Positions 17,101 to 23,685 of a DNA stretch of 64,000 nucleotides are shown piece after piece. The notes beneath the pieces are model-generated. The model made no database searches. It was given only the letters and a program-made list of their open reading frames with translations, and had not been told where the DNA came from. The stretch is from Enhygromyxa salina. Lineage in GTDB: Bacteria > Myxococcota_A > Polyangia > Nannocystales > Nannocystaceae. A program made the position numbers and the translations under genes. The stretch lies in contig NZ_PVNL01000064.1 of NCBI RefSeq assembly GCF_002994635.1, positions 1 to 64,000 on the forward strand. Reading direction: 5' to 3'. The stretch's first letter is position 1; every line of letters starts with the position of its first letter.

Positions 17101-20054
17101 GCGCAGCGAAACAGCGCAGTGAGGTTGGTGAAGCTGAACGCGTCGCTCGCTAGATCCGGGTTGCTGATCAAGGTTACGAGCTGGGCCTCTTTGAGGCCGA
17201 TCGCCGCGAGTACGATCGCTCGTTGCTCGGGCGTCATGACGCCGCCTTCCCCCTGCAGCATCCCCCCGGAGGCGGGGTTGAACTGCGACAAGGTGGAGAC
17301 GCCGATCTTCTCAAACTCCTTGGACAGAAAGCGCCGCCGGTACAACGCGCGCGGCGCCTTCTCGTACTCACGAGGGTCGATGACGTTGGCCCACAACGTC
17401 GCCAGCTCGTCCCACGCCAGCCCCAGCTGCTCGTTGACGCGGACCATGTCTGCCAGCTTGCGAAGCGCGACGTGATCGAGGGTGCCGCCGCAAGCATCGA
17501 CGATCAGCACGTTGAGCATCCGCGCCGGGATGCCACAGCGTCGCTGCAGACGGGTCAACCGGTGCAGGCGATCGAGCTCGGGCGCCTCCAAGAATGCGAT
17601 CGACGCGTCGTCGAGGTTACATGTCTCGTTCCACTGGAAGGCGATCGCCCCACTTGGGTCGACGAAGTCGAGCGCCAAGTACTCGCGCAGCTCGTCGAGG
17701 GTGTAGCGGCCGCGTCGAAGTAGCTCGCCGATATCACGTTTTTCGGGGTCTGCGTGCGTACCATTGAGCACGCCAACCCAGCTATTGTCAGGCACGCCCG
17801 CGGCGAAACCCCAGAACTCGCGGTCATCGTCAGACGGATTTCCCTCGTAGGCCCCGGCGATAATCGTGAACTCGGTCGCGTTGAGACCGAGTACCTCGGC
17901 CGCCCGCGTGTCGAGATACGCGCCATCGGGGAATTTCGGCTCGTAGCGGGCGATCAGTTCGCTACGGGGGACCCCGAGGTGGCGTAGGTACGTCTGCGCT
18001 TCGACCGTCGGCAGCGAGAACGGCAGGCTCCACGGGAACACCAGCTGCGTGATCGGGGGAGCGGGTTCATCGTCGTAGACGTCGTGCTTCAGGTGCTCCG
18101 GGTGGATCCGCAGCTCGTTTTCGGTCCAGGTGGTCTGGTTCGAAGATCCATCGAGCGTGTCGGTGAACTTCGCCTCGAGCAGCTCGTTGACCAAGTCGAT
18201 ATACGGTAGCGGGGTGTTGGTGTTGGTGCAGTCGAGCAGGATGTGCCGGATGTCCGGCCGCCGCTCGCTCAGGGCCTCGAGCGCGTTGGCGGCCTGTTTG
18301 GCTGGCCGCTTGCTCAGAAACGCCAAAAGATCCGCCAAGTATGCGGCCGGGCTGAACACCGAGCGACAGTGTTCACACGCGCAATAGTCGAGGTTGCCGA
18401 GGATCGTGGAGAGGTCGGCGAGGCCGTGATCCGCGTCGGCGAATTGCTTGGCGCCGGGGACGGACAGCACACCAAAGTCTGCATCGGACCTGCTGAGCGC
18501 GAGCTTGGAGGCGAGCGTGATCGTCGCGCTGTGGATCTGCGTGGCCTTGTCCCAGATACCGCCCGCGAGCGCGTCTTGATGGTGAACGTCATCCGGCAGC
18601 TGCGGACCAAACACCTGCACGAACTCTTGCCGTGTGTAGCCGACAACTTGGGCGGCCGAGGTGATGCCATGATCCAACAGTTGCTTGGCCGTGTCGTAGC
18701 GACCGATCCTGGGCGTCATTCGATAGACGCGCTGCACGATCTCGAGGTTGGCGCGCGCTGCCGCCTGATCCGCGGGATCGATACTCTGCCACGGCGTCGA
18801 CGCCTGGTCGAGATAGTGCGAGATCGTGGACCGAGTGATGTCGAAGTCGACGTTGTTGCTCAGGAACGTGGCGACGTGGGCCGTGTTCGCGGGGGCGCTC
18901 GCGCTCAATTCGTCGCGCGCGATCGCGTGGCTGAGGTACGAGGTGGGGTAGGCGTCTTCGACGATGCGGCTGAGCGCGCGCGCGTAGGACTGCCGCTGTT
19001 CGACGGGATCGGCACCCGGGGCGTCATCAGGTGCAGCGATCTCCCAAGTGACCAGAAAGCCGTCCCAGTCAGATGCACTCCACGCGGCGAGGTCGCGGAC
19101 CGTAGAGATATTCTCGGCGCCTCGCTCGGCCTGAAGCCCGATGAGGGTTGGGACGTGGGTTCCAACCAGCGTCGCGGCTTTGATCGTGAACTGGAACGTC
19201 AGGGCTCGCGTTTCGTCGAGCGCGGTCGTCAAGGCCGCCCAGAAGTCCGCCAACGTCCCGGTCCGCGCAAACCACAATTCCATGAAGGTCTGTTGATCGG
19301 CGGGATCCAAACCGGCGGTGTCGAACAAGGTCCCCTGGTTGAGCGCACCCGGGGAGCTGTCGAGGGCAGCTTCAACCGCGAGTTCACGCATGGCGGCGAC
19401 CTCATCCGCGACTTCGGCCGCGAGCGCCGACTCCGAGCCATCGCCGGGGGCACTCGAGATTCGCTGCATCCACGCGCTGCGCAGGGCACTCTCCCAGGCC
19501 GGGGCGCCTGCGCGCAAGAGTCCGAGCAAGTCGGCCGGCAGGCCGGCGCGCATGAACGCGTAACAGCTATGGGCTTTGATGGTGCGTCCATCGGCGAGCC
19601 GGTGGGCCTGAATGTAGAAGCCCAAATGAGTTGGAAACACGTCGGCGCGGCCAGCCAACCACTCGATACGGTCGACCGGGATGTCCTGGGGCGGGGTCGA
19701 GCCGAGCACCGGCGCGAGCTTGGCCGCCACGCGATCCCACTCGCTGCTACCGAAGTAGGTGCCCTCGCCGAGCACCAGGTCGACCACCATGGGTTGCGTC
19801 AGGTCGCTGATGAGCGGTGACTTGACCGTGGTCGTGTTGTCGGTGGCCTGGACGAAGATGTCCCATGGCAGCGCGGGAGCGGACGTCTCGCTCCAAATAA
19901 TAGTGTATGCGCCACGACTGTCAGTTTGCGCCGAGGACCCTTTTAGACGGGGCGGATCGATGAGGTCGAAGACCTCGAGGATGCTGACGGTAGCGTTGAC
20001 GACAGGGGCGCCCTTCATATCGACCACTCGGCCGGACACTGTATACGTTGGCAT
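11151..20054 (-). CDS. TcA-type toxin subunit (pore/translocation protein)
   Basis: A 2967-residue TcA homologue. Known TcA proteins assemble as pentamers that bind cells and inject the TcC tip. Visible parts in order: an unusual N-terminal Ig-like/carboxypeptidase-regulatory-like domain (about 1-100, TVSGRVVDMKGAPVVNATVS); the VRP1-like region with a possible metal knuckle at Cys558, Cys560, His562 and Cys563 (YCACEHCRSVFSPAAYLADL); the ABC-toxin N region followed by a neuraminidase-like domain (about 1500-1750, ENWIEPELR then WILGR and WDPWETIP); a long helical part with heptad-like stretches (about 2330-2560); and the TcB-binding end with RIRAVRLTIPAVVGTYTSLG, GAISEWKLTLPSDTRQFDYR and the C-terminal beta region. 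Length is at the large end of the family. The ATG at 20054 has only a weak AGGAC-type site upstream. It is the first gene of the toxin operon, with the TcB-TcC gene 21 bp downstream. Confidence 0.93.
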   Translation of the reverse strand: MPTYTVSGRVVDMKGAPVVNATVSILEVFDLIDPPRLKGSSAQTDSRGAYTIIWSETSAPALPWDIFVQATDNTTTVKSPLISDLTQPMVVDLVLGEGTYFGSSEWDRVAAKLAPVLGSTPPQDIPVDRIEWLAGRADVFPTHLGFYIQAHRLADGRTIKAHSCYAFMRAGLPADLLGLLRAGAPAWESALRSAWMQRISSAPGDGSESALAAEVADEVAAMRELAVEAALDSSPGALNQGTLFDTAGLDPADQQTFMELWFARTGTLADFWAALTTALDETRALTFQFTIKAATLVGTHVPTLIGLQAERGAENISTVRDLAAWSASDWDGFLVTWEIAAPDDAPGADPVEQRQSYARALSRIVEDAYPTSYLSHAIARDELSASAPANTAHVATFLSNNVDFDITRSTISHYLDQASTPWQSIDPADQAAARANLEIVQRVYRMTPRIGRYDTAKQLLDHGITSAAQVVGYTRQEFVQVFGPQLPDDVHHQDALAGGIWDKATQIHSATITLASKLALSRSDADFGVLSVPGAKQFADADHGLADLSTILGNLDYCACEHCRSVFSPAAYLADLLAFLSKRPAKQAANALEALSERRPDIRHILLDCTNTNTPLPYIDLVNELLEAKFTDTLDGSSNQTTWTENELRIHPEHLKHDVYDDEPAPPITQLVFPWSLPFSLPTVEAQTYLRHLGVPRSELIARYEPKFPDGAYLDTRAAEVLGLNATEFTIIAGAYEGNPSDDDREFWGFAAGVPDNSWVGVLNGTHADPEKRDIGELLRRGRYTLDELREYLALDFVDPSGAIAFQWNETCNLDDASIAFLEAPELDRLHRLTRLQRRCGIPARMLNVLIVDACGGTLDHVALRKLADMVRVNEQLGLAWDELATLWANVIDPREYEKAPRALYRRRFLSKEFEKIGVSTLSQFNPASGGMLQGEGGVMTPEQRAIVLAAIGLKEAQLVTLISNPDLASDAFSFTNLTALFRCALFARQLRLSLDELAILAGVSEGLTGRDPFASPAATLEFMAILEGIRTSGLSILELDWLLRHRGDAPFDDERTGRELASLARGLATIIDESAGLADPDGKALATNLANLLVEADVITTLEIVQISTAPVLTQHEHIDDHLSAYLDASLAKDVLVNVDSDDYLLDVPARRAWLLGQVVSFQRRRALVVDSIASRFQIPATLADTLTFTLLHDPTADPEDEVPLGDIFMIAFADEDAIAAGITPLSHTNEFAAWTRLAKAAMLGGRFVLRADEAFCYSGTGEWLDFNALPLGANEPSASFDAWDKLRGALSLRKLFRAGELGHVAIAGAALAEGVAIFADHAGWEPNALATVAAALGFASEDLAGEAALLRLWKIAETSERLGVDANTLLAWTTPTMTMAKATAIKTAARAKHDESRWAKVAAPLRDTIRERQRDALVDAVIATSVAPSLRDRNAVFEHLLIDVEMSACMQTSRIKQAISSVQIYIHRALLHLEVDDVVFASDAIARWEWMKNYRVWEANRKVFLYPENWIEPELRSNKTPEFAALEATLMQGTLDQTRVEKALIGYLEQLARVSNLEIAGVCQPFYGGETWILGRTSAQPHEWFLRHRRKDGAWDPWETIPIKIDTRTVALIVRERRVHVFWANSFATVTSANVQAVRYSIGHVERSDDGWGKVQISEQSAPDQRVSTRPGHHLMCLDADTSGSLFLIIADWILGRVRLLQYFRFNPIDGKVRWGGSDFTGTDHVEGSHMLDDPGVISLQVRYHFDGQRYSDPSEVLGFRFAQGSFQGPVFMSRSNAKLPAAAIHHADVWSSHENTKLCPVVYDDVQRKYLLEPVPDGGLPVSEDDGGNVDAVAGFTIQPYYDECPPLEYREPLRTVPQMEWAQKLHDEVTEINTWPSGVPEQLAGYDLLDGVVPALAPTTDAAAILYKATQDSQAANTSQGIEAPFPLSKTKYTLAFESLYHPAARTMVEAVANEGFRGLYAPAPNSFLFRQQGAFNPFVVEELFLWPGVAEGDPPIEEFDFRYDSPYGIYNWELFFHVPMLIAGKLATEQRFEEAREWYHLIFNPIDVVDLPEETTTSKFWRLKPFVDQSGALAKDQLELMLGIGTTQAKQTTAVKEFMAQVKAWEHNPFDPHAVARVRDGVYQRTLLRKYINNLIEWADSLYRRDTIESINEATILYILVAQLLGPRPHAVPGPETDAKSFDQLADSGLDAFSNALVQLEGYIHWPSDGAKKLGCGPALPSDPWVRVPVVSRFWYFCYPPNAELLKYWDTIEDRLWKIRHCRNIEGVARQLPLFQPPIDPGLLVRATAAGVDIRSVLAELDSGLPPYRFRSVHARAMAFTGTLRSLGGELLAAFEKRDAESIARLRTEHELEMLDRVRDVRVQQIDEAQQAIASLKAAKATVDARKKHYEELLKVGLSERENRQFELARKANKWGQRASATSALGAIVSMIPQFKITIPPGSVSTEVGGLNLAHMMSANSTILSMASAEYSYHANQAAITAGYNRRSEDWDLQLSQAEREITRIDRDIIAAEIRRDIATRELDNHDHQAEQSRDLDRYMRGKFTNLELYDWMVGQLSTLYFQTYQLACDLAKRAERAYRLELAIPSDDPPIIKHGYWDSLRNGLLAGERLNHDLERLDLAYMDRDIREFELRKSVSLAELNPVQLRTLQETGGCDISLPELLFDLDHPGHYLRRIRAVRLTIPAVVGTYTSLGARLELVRHRTRIDADALSDYPETEEPDDRFRVGYGGGKAIATSTAVADGGLFNLDFRDERYLPFEYAGAISEWKLTLPSDTRQFDYRTISDVVLHVDYSARDGGTDLRDEASESALASLVSAAAGAELMRLFVVHDAFPNEWEQFLVTPSSGPQVLSLPVELEEFDHLARRQGVQIKRVEFALLLPDGVDAGDDLSFTSSIGVAELDLVQTDDDAFMIGDTGVITEQPGTWTLSLADDTAPANIKDGTRLDRTKVAGMLMIVRYTLDA

Positions 20055-20549
20055 GTGGTTTGATTGTCCTGATCTGGTCGCTGGTTGGAGCCGTCACACC
20101 CGAGCGCAGACCTAGCCGCGACGATGGTCAGTGGCCAAGTCTGCGAATTTTGGTGTGCGCGAAAACCTAACAGATGTTTTACTGAGGTCGAGACGAATGT
20201 TGATATTTTTTGAAGTTCACGACGTTGGTGTCGAGTGAGCGATCGCAGCGACATGACGTGAAAGGTTCAAAGATCGACCACACGATCGACTTTGCGGCGC
20301 CGCACCGAAGGGGTGGTTCAATTTGGGACACGTCATCCCGGCGACCGGCCCGGCGGCTGGTCGTCCCCGAAGGTCATCTGGTCGGGTCCTCGACGCGCTC
20401 GTCGGCTCGCTGGCCGGTGGCGCGGCTCACCGATGTCGCCTGGAGGCCGCCGGCCTGATACGTCGCCGACGACGTGCGATCATCGAAATTGCTCGATCGC
20501 TTCATCGACCACGGCTTGGCCAACTGCGCGCTGCGAACGGGTCCGAGCG
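20055..20549. other. Upstream region of the Tc operon
   Basis: Intergenic. The part at about 20140-20220 is richer in A+T than its surroundings and is the most likely place for the toxin operon promoter on the minus strand, but I could not find a convincing -35/-10 pair or operator. The right half (about 20300-20549) has long open frames without a start or motif; it may be decayed sequence belonging to the recombinase remnant that follows. Confidence 0.4.
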
Positions 20550-20794
20550 CCGCGGCGACGGGCCAAAGGTCGCGGTCGCGGGTGGTCCCGCTGTCCAGCT
20601 CCCTCGCCGGACGGCTACGTGCTCCGCCTCGTGCGGTCGGCCGGCATGGCCGCCGAGACTCGCGCTGCACTCTCACATCTGCGCCACACCTTCGGCACGC
20701 AGTGCGCTGGTCGCGGAGTGTCAGCTAGCCCAAGTTGGACACCACGATGGTGCAGCTTCGCTTGGTCGCACCTGACGACGCGACTCCTGTCTGA
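20550..20794 (+). pseudogene. Tyrosine recombinase (integrase) remnant
   Basis: Three pieces of a phage-type integrase C-terminus occur in order but in different frames: SRVVPLSSSLAGRLR (about 20577-20620), LRHTFGTQCAGRGVS (20679-20723) and LDTTMVQLRLVAPDDATPV followed by a TGA ending at 20794. The first is like the beta-strand before the catalytic domain, the second carries the conserved HxxR-type LRHTF motif, and the third the region where the catalytic Tyr normally lies (here Leu-Arg-Leu replaces the usual Tyr-Ala-His). Frameshifts and loss of the Tyr show it is dead. Confidence 0.65.
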
Positions 20795-20853
20795 TCGGCG
20801 CGCTACCAGGACTGAAAGTCGTTTTTTGGCGCCCGTGACCCCAGTCCGGTCAT

Positions 20854-20858
20854 GGAGG
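20854..20858 (+). promoter_or_regulatory. Ribosome binding site fixing the kinase start
   Basis: GGAGG followed by a 6-base spacer and ATG at 20865. An in-frame open stretch extends upstream to 20292 but contains the recombinase remnant, so this site decides the start. Confidence 0.7.
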
Positions 20859-20864
20859 TCTAAG

Positions 20865-21836
20865 ATGCCCCGGATGGCCGGCGCAGACGACTCGGACGGA
20901 CAGGCGGGACACAAGCGCGAGCTCCCGTCGGCGATCGGTCGGTTCGAGGTTCGCTCGCTCGCGGGGATCGGCGGCACCTCGATCATCTACTCGGCGTGGG
21001 ACAGCGAGTATCAGCGACCCGTCGCGATCAAGCTGCTACGTCATGATCGATCGGCGCGGCGCGACACCCAGGCCAGGTTCCTGCGCGAGGCCAAGACCAT
21101 GGCGCGCCTGACCCACCCCAACATCGTGCGCATCTACGAGGTCGGCACCCACGAGGGTCAGGTGTTTCTGGCGCTCGAGTTCGTGGAGGGCAAGACCCTG
21201 CGCGAGTGGGTCGAGCTCGATCAACCGGAGGTCGGCGAGATCATCGAGCGCTACCTCGACGCCGGGCGGGCGCTGGAAGCCGCGCACGCGGCCTCGGTGA
21301 TGCACAGGGACTTCAAGCCCGACAACGTGCTGCTCGGTGATGACGGCCGCGTTCGCGTGCTCGACTTTGGCCTCGCGCGCAGCACTCGGGGCACTGATAA
21401 TTTTCAGACGCTCGAAAATTTGACCCCGGGTCTGCGCGACGCGCTGGCCGAGGGGCCCGACCTGCTCGCGACGATCGGGTTCTCCGGCACGCCAGCTTAC
21501 AAGGCGCTCGAGCAACACTTTGGTCGCCCCACGGACCCGCGCGCGGATCAGTTCGCGTTCTGTGTGACGGTCTGGGAGGCGCTGTACGGCGAGCGGCCGT
21601 TCGAGGGGCGGTCTGCCAGCGAGATCGCCCGCGCGATCGAGGCTGGGCGGATCAAGCAGCCGCCCGCGGAGCGCCTCGCGGGTGTGCCACGGCGAGTGCG
21701 AAGCGTGCTCGAGCGCGGACTGGCAGCGGAGCGGATCGATCGCTGGCCGTCCATGACCGAGCTGCTCGCGGAGTTGGAGCTCGCGTCGAGAGCTGGGCTG
21801 CTCACGCGGTTGTTTGATGCGCTGCGCGGTACCTAG
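20865..21836 (+). CDS. Ser/Thr protein kinase (PknB-like, cytoplasmic)
   Basis: A 323-residue Hanks-type kinase. Visible motifs: a glycine-loop variant (LAGIGGTSIIYSAWD), the VAIKLL lysine, the catalytic loop MHRDFKPDNVLLGDDG, DFGLARS for the DFG segment, and a TPAYKALEQ motif before ADQFAFCVTVWEALYGERPFEG, the usual bacterial helix F region. There is no transmembrane segment or extracellular sensor, so it is a short soluble kinase. The activation loop is longer than usual (about 40 residues, including NFQTLENLTPGLRDALAEG). A GGAGG site supports the start. The gene points away from the Tc operon with a recombinase remnant between them, and converges on the lipoprotein gene downstream. Myxobacteria carry many such kinases; target and signal cannot be read from the sequence. 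Confidence 0.9.
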   Translation: MPRMAGADDSDGQAGHKRELPSAIGRFEVRSLAGIGGTSIIYSAWDSEYQRPVAIKLLRHDRSARRDTQARFLREAKTMARLTHPNIVRIYEVGTHEGQVFLALEFVEGKTLREWVELDQPEVGEIIERYLDAGRALEAAHAASVMHRDFKPDNVLLGDDGRVRVLDFGLARSTRGTDNFQTLENLTPGLRDALAEGPDLLATIGFSGTPAYKALEQHFGRPTDPRADQFAFCVTVWEALYGERPFEGRSASEIARAIEAGRIKQPPAERLAGVPRRVRSVLERGLAAERIDRWPSMTELLAELELASRAGLLTRLFDALRGT

Positions 21837-21856
21837 AAGTTTGGGGTGCAACTCGC

Positions 21857-21884
21857 TCAGCAGCCGCAGGTCGCCGGCTGCTGA
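21857..21884. terminator. Inverted repeat between convergent genes
   Basis: A perfect 10-bp stem (TCAGCAGCCG with its complement) around an 8-base loop, just after the kinase stop and covering the last codons of the convergent lipoprotein gene. No T-run follows on either side, so a terminator role is only suggested by position. Confidence 0.3.
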
Positions 21885-22450
21885 AGCGGATCGCAAACCG
21901 CCGGACCGCCGCAGACCATCTGGCACTCGACGAACACCCACGCACCCATCTCGCACACGGCGATCGTCGCGTCGTCGACACACGTGGGCATCGACGACGG
22001 CTCGCACGGGGTGTCCTCGCTCGTGCACCAACAGCTCTGCTCGCCGTCCTCGTTGGCGAGGCAGCCGACTTCGTCGAGCCCCGCGTCTGCGCAGACGTCC
22101 GAGCATGGCGTTGATTGGAGCTGCTGAGCCTCGTCGCACACGGCGACGGTGCTCTCGTCCACGCACGTGACTTCGTTCGGTGTGCAGCCCGAAGGATCGA
22201 GGAGCTCGCAGACACACTCCCGGTCGCAGCCGGCGGGACCGTAGGCTGGCCCGAGCTCGGCGCACACGCTCGCGCAGTCTCGCTCTACCCAGACGTTGGA
22301 CTCGCAAGAGAGGGCGGAGTCGTCATCCAGACACGGTTTGTATGCAGATCGACAGGGGTCGCCCAGCTCGTAGAGCAGCCGGGCCTCTTGCTCGGTGCAC
22401 CCGAGCAACAGCGCCACCGCGAAGCACGGCAACATTCGGCTGGCCGTCAC
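21857..22450 (-). CDS. Cys-rich lipoprotein
   Basis: A 197-residue protein with a short N-terminal hydrophobic segment and a lipobox (ALLLGC), so probably lipid-anchored after export. The mature part contains about 25 Cys in three repeats of the form CxxD(D/E)(S/T)xxxC ... W ... C ... VC, for example PTCVDDATIAVCEMGAWVF. Such multi-Cys lipoproteins are common in large myxobacterial genomes and their function is unknown. Its GTG start (22450) overlaps the stop of the HExxH lipoprotein by 4 bp (GTGA), so the two are probably translated together and may act together. Confidence 0.8.
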   Translation of the reverse strand: MTASRMLPCFAVALLLGCTEQEARLLYELGDPCRSAYKPCLDDDSALSCESNVWVERDCASVCAELGPAYGPAGCDRECVCELLDPSGCTPNEVTCVDESTVAVCDEAQQLQSTPCSDVCADAGLDEVGCLANEDGEQSCWCTSEDTPCEPSSMPTCVDDATIAVCEMGAWVFVECQMVCGGPAVCDPLQQPATCGC

Positions 22451-23550
22451 GGTTTTCCCTCGACCGGTTGAGGGCCCAGCGAGGGCCAGATCGCGAGGTT
22501 CACCTCGCGCCCCTGGTAGCCGAACAGGCCTAGACCGATCTCGTGCTTGCCGGCTTCGAAGTGGAGGTCCACGATCGAGCCACCCTCGTAGTAGTGAAAC
22601 TCTTCGTCGATCTCACCCGCGTAGCTCGGCGGTACGTCCTCGCCAAGAAACGTGCTGCTACGGATCGCCTCTTCGAGGGGTCCTGTAGCACATCGGCTGA
22701 GTAAGATCCCGTCAGCATTCGAACTCACCGAGTAGTACCCAGCGGCTGGAATGACAAAGGTGCGTTCGACCATCAGGCTGGTCCCATACGTGTGAACGTC
22801 CTTTCCGGTGTCGCAGTCGATGTCGATGTCCGTCCGCCAGCCGCCGAGATCGTCCATGAAGTCGAGTGGCGTCCCATCGCAGGTGTTGAGGCTCGGGTAT
22901 CCATACGGCGCCTCGGCGAAGTACATGGCCTCGGCCTCGGCGAAGCTCAGACCGTAGACGTCCGCGAAGCGCTTGTCGGCGTGCTTTCCCAACCTCACCA
23001 GCTCGCCGAGCTTCGCGGTGCCCCAGGTCTCGCGGAGCCATCGTACGAAGTGTCGAGCCGTGCGCTGGTCCACCTCCACAGCCGAGATCGCCAGGTTGTC
23101 GGCGGGCGCCGTGAAACCAAACCGAGTCAGTTGCACGCCGCTGTAGACGTCCGCGAGCCCCTCGGCAAAAAAGGGCGCCAGGTATGGAATCGGAGCGTGG
23201 GCCAACTCGTGCTCGAGGGCGGGCCGCGTCGTGTGAATTACGGTCCCGTCGGACGACGTGCATCCAATCACCCTGGGGTCCGTGGGGCAGTAGTGCTCGC
23301 GCGCGTTCTTCCACGCTTCCTCCGGCCAGATCGACACGGAGACCTTCTCCTCGATCGAGAAGCCGAGATCGTCTTCAATCCGATCAATGATCGCTTCGAA
23401 CGCGACGAGGTCCCCGGCGCAGAGCGGCACGTCCGGATCCGTGTGGATGCGGAGGTGCTCGGTCTCGTAGGAGAGCGGAAGCGCAGGACCGCTGTCGCAC
23501 GCGACCAGCAAGCTGACCACCGAGAGCGTCACCAACTGTCGAGGTCGCAT
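22447..23550 (-). CDS. HExxH metallopeptidase-like lipoprotein
   Basis: A 367-residue protein starting at the ATG at 23550, with an N-terminal signal and lipobox (LLVAC, Cys18). A zinc-protease-type motif HELAH lies at 114-118 and a Glu follows at 130 within FFAEGLADV, the spacing of gluzincin (peptidase MA-like) enzymes. The C-terminal part (about 260-367) looks like a beta-rich domain (YYSVSSNADG, then VDLHFEAGKHEIGLGLFG), similar in pattern to PPC-type domains of secreted bacterial proteases. A longer open frame exists upstream to 23994 but lacks the signal sequence. Family-level assignment rests on the motif alone. It is coupled with the Cys-rich lipoprotein downstream and is divergent from the repeat protein at 23686, with 135 bases between them. 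Confidence 0.75.
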   Translation of the reverse strand: MRPRQLVTLSVVSLLVACDSGPALPLSYETEHLRIHTDPDVPLCAGDLVAFEAIIDRIEDDLGFSIEEKVSVSIWPEEAWKNAREHYCPTDPRVIGCTSSDGTVIHTTRPALEHELAHAPIPYLAPFFAEGLADVYSGVQLTRFGFTAPADNLAISAVEVDQRTARHFVRWLRETWGTAKLGELVRLGKHADKRFADVYGLSFAEAEAMYFAEAPYGYPSLNTCDGTPLDFMDDLGGWRTDIDIDCDTGKDVHTYGTSLMVERTFVIPAAGYYSVSSNADGILLSRCATGPLEEAIRSSTFLGEDVPPSYAGEIDEEFHYYEGGSIVDLHFEAGKHEIGLGLFGYQGREVNLAIWPSLGPQPVEGKP

Positions 23551-23685
23551 GTGCCTTGCTTGTACCAGACCCGCGGGTCGGTGAGATCTGATGGCACTGC
23601 ATCGCCGACAAGCCCGACGACATCGCGCGGCCGAGGGGTCGGAGAACTGATACACTCGCGCCACCCCCGCTCGGGAGAGTCGCGC

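Noticed and set aside
20292..20864. Extended N-terminus of the kinase
   Set aside because: The stretch is composed of integrase remnant pieces and unmotivated sequence, and a good binding site lies before the ATG at 20865.
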